DNA of 36,047 bases from an uncultured Eubacterium sp. (lineage in GTDB: Bacteria > Bacillota > Clostridia > Lachnospirales > Lachnospiraceae), in NCBI GenBank assembly GCA_947178105.1, contig CAMWXD010000041.1:1-36047 (forward strand), written 5' to 3'. The number at the start of each line of letters is the position of its first letter. Within the stretch, counting starts at the first letter, position 1. Shown piece after piece: positions 32,038-36,047 of the stretch. The position numbers and the translations under genes were made by a program. Below the pieces are notes generated by a model that was not told where the DNA came from, made no database searches, and was given only the letters and a program-made list of their open reading frames with translations.

Positions 32038-32075
32038 GCAGGCAGTACTGATCTTTGTACTGTAGTACTGCCTGC
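32038..32075 (+). terminator. Hairpin after the 137-aa gene
   Basis: GCAGGCAGTACT and its exact reverse complement flank a 14-nt loop, with no T-run. It is probably a transcript-end stem. Confidence 0.6.
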
Positions 32076-32133
32076 GCTATGCTAAAAAGATGGGCAGAGT
32101 AAGTCGGATATTCGGACCAAGTGTATAAAATCG

Positions 32134-32175
32134 TCAGGGCTTCGCCCTGATAACTACAAGGGGGAATTCCCCCTT
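32134..32175. repeat. Two adjacent palindromes in an intergenic stretch
   Basis: TCAGGGC-TTC-GCCCTGA (32134-32150) and AAGGGGGAATTCCCCCTT (32158-32175) stand side by side. The second is a perfect 18-bp palindrome centred on GAATTC. The stretch 32076-32353 has no gene; besides these it holds the remote par-like repeat at 32261 and a TGCCC-TTC-GGGCA hairpin near 32298-32310. Confidence 0.5.
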
Positions 32176-32260
32176 GACCCCCTTTTCTAACCGCGATTTC
32201 CTGCATCATTATCATTTCTTGCTAAAATATACTGGTATTATCTGTTTGGCACATACTTTA

Positions 32261-32276
32261 TAATACTTTTTATATT
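32261..32276 (+). repeat. Remote copy of the partition-locus repeat
   Basis: TAATACTTTTTATATT is identical over 16 bp to the repeat at 16322-16337 in the partition operon, 16 kb away. It sits in the likely promoter region of the gene at 32354 and could bind the same small RHH protein. Confidence 0.5.
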
Positions 32277-32353
32277 TTGTTCCCTTATACATAAAATGCC
32301 CTTCGGGCACGGGTGCATTTCTGTAAATCTCACTTTTAGAAAGGAATACAGAA

Positions 32354-32692
32354 ATGAAAAAACTTATGGATCAGAAAGAATTTGCAGAAAAAATTGCACT
32401 CTATGTCAGAAATGCTCTCCCGGAAGAGCTGGCAGAAGCAGACGTGCGTGCCGCATCCCTGGACTTATGGGCAGGCGGCGCACGTATGGCACTGCTGGTC
32501 ATACGCCCGTGGAATGATACTGTAACAGGATTCTGTCTGGACGGCTGGTACAGGAAATATTCTGAAGGCAGCGCAGAAGCAGAAGATGCCGCAGCAGCCA
32601 TCATCAATGACCGCAGGCTTTATTCCATGCCGTCCGAAGGAAACAGTACGGACGCATGCGGGCTGGAAGGCGGTGCAGTCATTTATGCCTAG
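32354..32692 (+). CDS. Hypothetical protein, 112 aa, possibly DUF5688-like N-terminal region
   Basis: GAAAGGAATACAGAA precedes ATG. The layout of a helical start (EFAEKIALYVRNALPEELAE), a strand (ARMALLVIRPWNDT) and LDGWYRKYSEG recalls the N-terminus of DUF5688 proteins, which are larger. That link is weak. Its last 4 bp overlap the convergent XRE gene. Confidence 0.55.
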   Translation: MKKLMDQKEFAEKIALYVRNALPEELAEADVRAASLDLWAGGARMALLVIRPWNDTVTGFCLDGWYRKYSEGSAEAEDAAAAIINDRRLYSMPSEGNSTDACGLEGGAVIYA

Positions 32693-32973
32693 CCCTGTCG
32701 CTCCCGCATGTACCGTGCCATCTCCGTCAGGATCCGTGCGCTCTCGTCGTCCAGATCCGATATGTCGAGGACCGCCCTGTGGTCAAGCCCGAGCAGGTAG
32801 TCTGTTGATACTGCAAAAAGCTTGGCCAGCTCGACAATATACATAGTGGACGGAACTGAAATGCCCATCTCCCATGCATTTACGCTGCTGCGCGTGATTC
32901 CAAGCCGCTTCGCTATGTCATTCTGTGTCATGCCGTTTGTTTCCCTTAAAGTCTTTATCTTATCAGCTACCAT
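32689..32973 (-). CDS. XRE-family transcriptional regulator
   Basis: A 94-aa helix-turn-helix repressor. IKTLRETNGMTQNDIAKRLG followed by ITRSSVNAWEMGISVPS is a canonical XRE/Cro domain, and ELAKLFAVSTDYLLGLD completes it. The tail after residue 70 is short and helical, possibly for dimerisation. AAAGGAG precedes ATG. Two palindromes upstream (33025-33056) around a TATAAT are probable self-operators, which could also affect the divergent secreted-protein gene. Confidence 0.9.
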   Translation of the reverse strand: MVADKIKTLRETNGMTQNDIAKRLGITRSSVNAWEMGISVPSTMYIVELAKLFAVSTDYLLGLDHRAVLDISDLDDESARILTEMARYMRERQG

Positions 32974-33024
32974 AATTCACTCCTTTTAGGTTAAGAATAT
33001 AGCGGCTTGATTGATATTTCATTA

Positions 33025-33056
33025 TCTCTAGAGACTATAATATATCATTAATGATA
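33025..33056. promoter_or_regulatory. Operator palindromes upstream of the XRE gene
   Basis: TCTCTAGAGA (33025-33034) and the perfect 14-bp TATCATTAATGATA (33043-33056) flank a plus-strand TATAAT (33036-33041). The paired palindromes suit an XRE dimer acting on divergent promoters. Confidence 0.5.
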
Positions 33057-33237
33057 ATTTAAATTGACACACAGGATAGGAATGTATATACTTTTCAGTA
33101 ACAGATGTTTTATGGCCTGCACAGTGCCCAGGCGTAACTCTACATACAGCGGCTGAGTAAACAGAAGTCCTGAAAATCTGTAAAAATATGCAAATAAAAA
33201 ACTCAAGACAAAGCTTTTAGGAAAGGAGCAGACAATC

Positions 33238-34236
33238 ATGGAACACAAAACTAATAAAACAATCAGCCGCATTGCTGCAGCCATGCTGGCACTTGCAGTC
33301 GTGCTTGCAGGCATTACGCTGGACGGTACAGCTGCGGCTCATGCGGCAAGCCGCAAACAGATCGAAAAATACAAGGAACAGATAAAAACCTATAAGCGTC
33401 TCAAAGACGGCGACATAATCAACATGAAAGTAGGAGAAAAGAAAAGGTTCCTCGTCACGGAATTCAGGGATGATCCAAAGCCTGATGAATACGATATCGT
33501 ACCGGATAAGAAATGGTTTACATCTGACAGCGATGCAGAGATTATCGACGTGGACACCGACTTTGTAAATCCATACGTTTCCATAGTAAACTGCGTCGAA
33601 GTCTATGCAAAAAAGCCCGGCACCGCAACCATCATCGGACGCGGGAAGATGGAATACTTTAAAGACCAGTATAACGGCACTGACCGGAGTCTTGCGAGTT
33701 ATGACACGGACATGAAAATAACAGTCAACGTCACAAAACAGGAAAAAGCAACCGCTGCACAGAAGAAGTGCAGCCACTCCTGGAAAATAACCACAAAATC
33801 CACCTGCCAGCATAAAGGAGTAAAAACGTGCCGGAAGTGCGGACTGCAGAAAATGGTCAAGAAAGCTCCGCACAAATATGCAGAAGTAGCAACATTTGGG
33901 CATGAGGTGCTGGATGTCGTCTTCGAAGTATACTGCGATGATGGATGCAGCCTGGATACCACAGTAAGACTGTCAGACTATGCAGCAGCAGACGAAATCA
34001 AAAATGCCCACTATGTAGAATCATCAAACGGAACCGGAGGGATTAAATGGGAATTAACAGGCGTATCCGACAGCATAAGCAGAAAATTTGCCGAAGCCGT
34101 AAATGAAGCGATGGAAAAGCACAGCCATGTGATTGGAAACTGGTTTTTCGGCGGAAGCGATGTTCTCAGCGACGGCATGGTCACCACGGGGTTTGTTGAA
34201 GAATGCTTAATCTGCGGTGCAAGGAAACAGCAGTAA
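33238..34236 (+). CDS. Secreted protein with signal peptide and zinc-ribbon-like repeats
   Basis: The N-terminus has a charged start, a hydrophobic stretch (IAAAMLALAVVLAGITLDG) and a likely cleavage at AHAAS near residue 37. A beta-rich middle (KKPGTATIIGRGKMEYF) looks Ig-like. A Cys/His module follows: CSHSWKITTKSTCQHKG then CRKCG, with CLICG at the end; similar C-x-H and CxxCG modules occur in secreted Clostridia proteins. No sortase signal or C-terminal membrane anchor is visible. AAAGGAGCAGACAATC precedes ATG. The function is unknown, perhaps surface interaction. Confidence 0.75.
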   Translation: MEHKTNKTISRIAAAMLALAVVLAGITLDGTAAAHAASRKQIEKYKEQIKTYKRLKDGDIINMKVGEKKRFLVTEFRDDPKPDEYDIVPDKKWFTSDSDAEIIDVDTDFVNPYVSIVNCVEVYAKKPGTATIIGRGKMEYFKDQYNGTDRSLASYDTDMKITVNVTKQEKATAAQKKCSHSWKITTKSTCQHKGVKTCRKCGLQKMVKKAPHKYAEVATFGHEVLDVVFEVYCDDGCSLDTTVRLSDYAAADEIKNAHYVESSNGTGGIKWELTGVSDSISRKFAEAVNEAMEKHSHVIGNWFFGGSDVLSDGMVTTGFVEECLICGARKQQ

Positions 34237-34264
34237 ACCCGCATGATCCACAAATACACACAGT

Positions 34265-34292
34265 GTGCAGGTCCCGTTTTCGGGATCTGCAC
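34265..34292 (+). terminator. Hairpin after the secreted-protein gene
   Basis: GTGCAGGTCCCG and CGGGATCTGCAC form a 12-bp stem with one G-U pair and a TTTT loop. There is no T-run after it. The rest of 34237-34477 shows no gene. Confidence 0.5.
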
Positions 34293-34477
34293 CAAAGCCA
34301 AAGAAACGTCTCTAAATACAGGATTGTTTAACGAAGCTGCGTATCTGTGCGGATGTGCTGATTTTATATAAACATATTTTGTAATTTTGCAGGGCATTTT
34401 TCTGGATCAGCAATACAAGATGTAATGTTCTGCTGATTAAAACCATAAATACAACAAATAAATGGAGAGATTGAAAT

Positions 34478-34873
34478 ATGAAAAACAATAAATGGATTCT
34501 TACTGTTCTTGCTTTGTTCTCAATGTATATAATAACAGTGGTTATGCTGATTATTTGTGCAAGTATCACAGAAAAAACTGCAATAAGCGATGAAAATCTC
34601 AAACTGGCAATCAACCTAATCTATATAGTATCTTGCTTCCCGGGCGGGTTTATGATTGGAAAAATACAGAATGAGAAACAATGCCAGTGGGGAATCTTTG
34701 CTGGAACTTTTTATTGTTTTGTGCTTTTATTAGGAAATATGGGTGTCATGGCTGTCAACAAAGAGATAGCCATGCAACGATCACATATGCTGATACTATT
34801 TATATTATGTTCTATCTCAGGTGCTCTCGGCGGGATAACAAGCGCATATAATAAAAATAAACGCGATATGTAA
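34478..34873 (+). CDS. Small four-helix membrane protein
   Basis: A 131-aa protein with four hydrophobic segments (about 8-28, 45-61, 72-92 and 103-121), separated by short charged loops. The topology resembles the TIGR04086-type membrane proteins of Firmicutes, but the match is only in layout. GGAGAGATTGAAAT precedes ATG. The positively charged C-terminus is probably cytoplasmic. Confidence 0.65.
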   Translation: MKNNKWILTVLALFSMYIITVVMLIICASITEKTAISDENLKLAINLIYIVSCFPGGFMIGKIQNEKQCQWGIFAGTFYCFVLLLGNMGVMAVNKEIAMQRSHMLILFILCSISGALGGITSAYNKNKRDM

Positions 34874-34908
34874 AGCCTGATATATATTCAGAAAGAAAGT
34901 GCGGGGTT

Positions 34909-35316
34909 ATGGGCATGAAAAAATACATACCAATATTGGCAGCAGCATCTGCAGCGCTGATTCTACTGTTGATTTTTACATTACATTTTTGGAAAAATAA
35001 TTCTGATGACAAAGAAACTGCAAAGTATGAATCAGACGTCTATACGTCTTCAATGGTATTGAACAACCAGGCGATTGATGTAAAAGTCGTTGTCGATGAA
35101 AACAGGATTAAATCCATCTCATTAAATAACCTGGACGAAACTATGGCGGCAATGTACCCGCTGATACAGCCTGCGTTAGACAATATCAGCCGGCAGATTT
35201 ATGAAAAACAGTCTCTGGAAGGCATTACTTATGAAGAAACAAACATGTATACATCAGCGGTACTCATGAAAGCAATTCAGGAAGCATTGTCAAGGGCACA
35301 AGCGGCAGATGAATAA
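34909..35316 (+). CDS. Membrane-anchored FMN-binding-like protein
   Basis: A 135-aa protein with one N-terminal membrane anchor (IPILAAASAALILLLIFTLH) and an extracytoplasmic domain. The pattern VDENRIKSISLNNLDETMAA followed by EKQSLEGITYEETNMYTSAV resembles small proteins annotated near FMN-binding domains in Clostridia. The flavin-attachment Ser/Thr motif is not evident, so flavin binding is unproven. It follows the four-helix membrane protein by 35 bp and is probably co-transcribed with it. Confidence 0.6.
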   Translation: MGMKKYIPILAAASAALILLLIFTLHFWKNNSDDKETAKYESDVYTSSMVLNNQAIDVKVVVDENRIKSISLNNLDETMAAMYPLIQPALDNISRQIYEKQSLEGITYEETNMYTSAVLMKAIQEALSRAQAADE

Positions 35317-35366
35317 GGCATGGAAAACCAGTCTCTGTTATCCTGAATTGTTACATAGAACACAAA

Positions 35367-35391
35367 GCCGGCAGCATATAATGCTGCCGGC
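35367..35391 (+). terminator. Perfect 11-bp GC-rich hairpin
   Basis: GCCGGCAGCAT-ATA-ATGCTGCCGGC is an exact stem with a 3-nt loop but lacks a T-run. It lies 50 nt after the preceding stop, in a stretch (35317-35553) where I see no convincing gene. Confidence 0.55.
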
Positions 35392-35553
35392 AGATAGATC
35401 AGATGAAGTTAATGATCTGCCAATCGGACCAAAGGAGCCTATGGCAGATACCGTTCCCGTGACTTTGCAAATAATGCGGGAAAACGGGCAGACAGGTATT
35501 GAAAGGACAGAAGAAAAGACAATTATTATTTTAGGAAAGGATCAGTTCTCATC

Positions 35554-36047
35554 ATGAAAAAGACATTGAAACATATTATCTCTGTCATGCTCATAATGGC
35601 GTCTATATTGAATGGAATCCCGTTTACAGAGACACAGGCGGCGGCAAGGCCTGTCATACGCAGCAGGGAGCTTGCGATTATGGGAAATGCCTGCATGTGC
35701 GGGAAAGGGGATAAACATCAATTGACTGCACGGTACGGCAGGAAGAACATTACGAAAAAATGCACCTGGAAATCCAGCAAAAAAAGCGTGGCTTCCGTCA
35801 GCAGGAAAGGAATGCTGAAAGGAAAAAAAGCCGGGACTGCATATATCACGGTAAAATATAAAGGGAAGACATCAAAAAAGCTCAGGGTTAATGTGATTGA
35901 CAACACGGAGCCTGTGGATGATGAATCCGGATCAGACACAGATACAGGCAGCCAGACAGATCCAGATGCCGGCAACGGTACAGGCAGCCATGCAGATCCA
36001 GATGCCGGCAACGGTACAGGCAGCCAGACAGATCCAGATGCCGGCAA
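35554..36047 (+). CDS. Secreted Ig-like (BIG2) protein with C-terminal repeats, partial at right edge
   Basis: The frame runs off the window. A signal peptide (MKKTLKHIISVMLIMASILN, cleavage after TQAAA) is followed by MGNACMCGKGDKHQL and a bacterial Ig-like domain: ARYGRKNITKKCTWKSSKKS then KKAGTAYITVKYKGKTSKKL. From residue 132 a 12-residue Gly/Asp/Pro-rich repeat begins. The layout fits a cell-surface protein with a flexible stalk. AAAGG is about 14 nt from ATG 35554, longer than usual. Confidence 0.8.
   Translation, partial: MKKTLKHIISVMLIMASILNGIPFTETQAAARPVIRSRELAIMGNACMCGKGDKHQLTARYGRKNITKKCTWKSSKKSVASVSRKGMLKGKKAGTAYITVKYKGKTSKKLRVNVIDNTEPVDDESGSDTDTGSQTDPDAGNGTGSHADPDAGNGTGSQTDPDAG
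35947..36047 (+). repeat. 36-bp tandem repeat coding for GSQTDPDAGNGT
   Basis: Two full units (35947-35982 and 35983-36018) and a third cut by the window edge are nearly identical; unit 2 has HA in place of QT. The period of 36 bp keeps the frame. The near identity suggests recent expansion and likely copy-number variation. Confidence 0.85.

Noticed and set aside
34244..34370. Short ORF after the first secreted-protein gene
   Set aside because: It has no ribosome site and runs through a terminator-like hairpin.
35309..35557. 82-aa ORF overlapping the previous gene
   Set aside because: It has no ribosome binding site, has an unremarkable composition, overlaps both neighbours and contains a perfect GC-rich hairpin. 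It looks like an intergenic region.

Overview
The window looks like a contiguous piece of a large, mobilizable plasmid (or plasmid-derived element) from a gut-type Clostridia host, most likely Lachnospiraceae (Bacillota). This rests on strong GGAGG-type ribosome binding sites, a MobV relaxase, PcfJ/PcfK-like proteins, Rpn-family nucleases, IS200 and IS1380 remnants, secreted Ig-like proteins, and a mix of moderate-GC backbone with very AT-rich islands. No rRNA, tRNA, ribosomal or core metabolic gene was recognised.

Layout. 1-2240: the end of an Rpn-family nuclease gene, then a MobV relaxase (minus strand) with an oriT-like hairpin about 135 nt upstream. 2237-5520: small hypothetical genes, a leader-like structured RNA candidate and a serine recombinase. 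5590-6410: decayed insertion sequences (IS200-type TnpA fragment, IS1380 transposase fragment). 6526-10812: one very AT-rich 1428-aa NACHT-like STAND NTPase, a candidate anti-phage gene, with a 21-bp inverted-repeat element upstream. 11335-13110: a second serine recombinase, a PBECR4-type nuclease-fold protein and, upstream of it on the same strand, a strong structured-RNA candidate.

13267-17250 reads as the replication and partition core. It holds an AT-rich origin with repeats in a 20-bp register and a DnaA-box-like site, a candidate initiator with a zinc or Fe-S type Cys cluster, a leader with attenuator and a divergently transcribed antisense RNA, a small ribbon-helix-helix partition protein, ParA, and a family of AATACTTTTTATA repeats likely to be its operator or centromere. 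The antisense RNA/attenuator arrangement parallels that of Inc18 plasmids such as pIP501, but the initiator does not look like RepR/RepE to me. It is the most complete candidate for an undescribed system in the window.

17347-32700 is a long plus-strand accessory and transfer-associated block: DUF488, Rpn nuclease, several small unknowns, a VbhA/Fic toxin-antitoxin pair, a 2051-aa methylase-helicase fusion (DarB-like anti-restriction type), PcfK-like and PcfJ-like proteins, and small unknowns. 32689-36047 holds an XRE regulator and a run of secreted or membrane proteins, the last of which enters a 12-residue repeat and runs off the window.

All identifications come from reading motifs and translations by eye. 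No database search or folding calculation was done.
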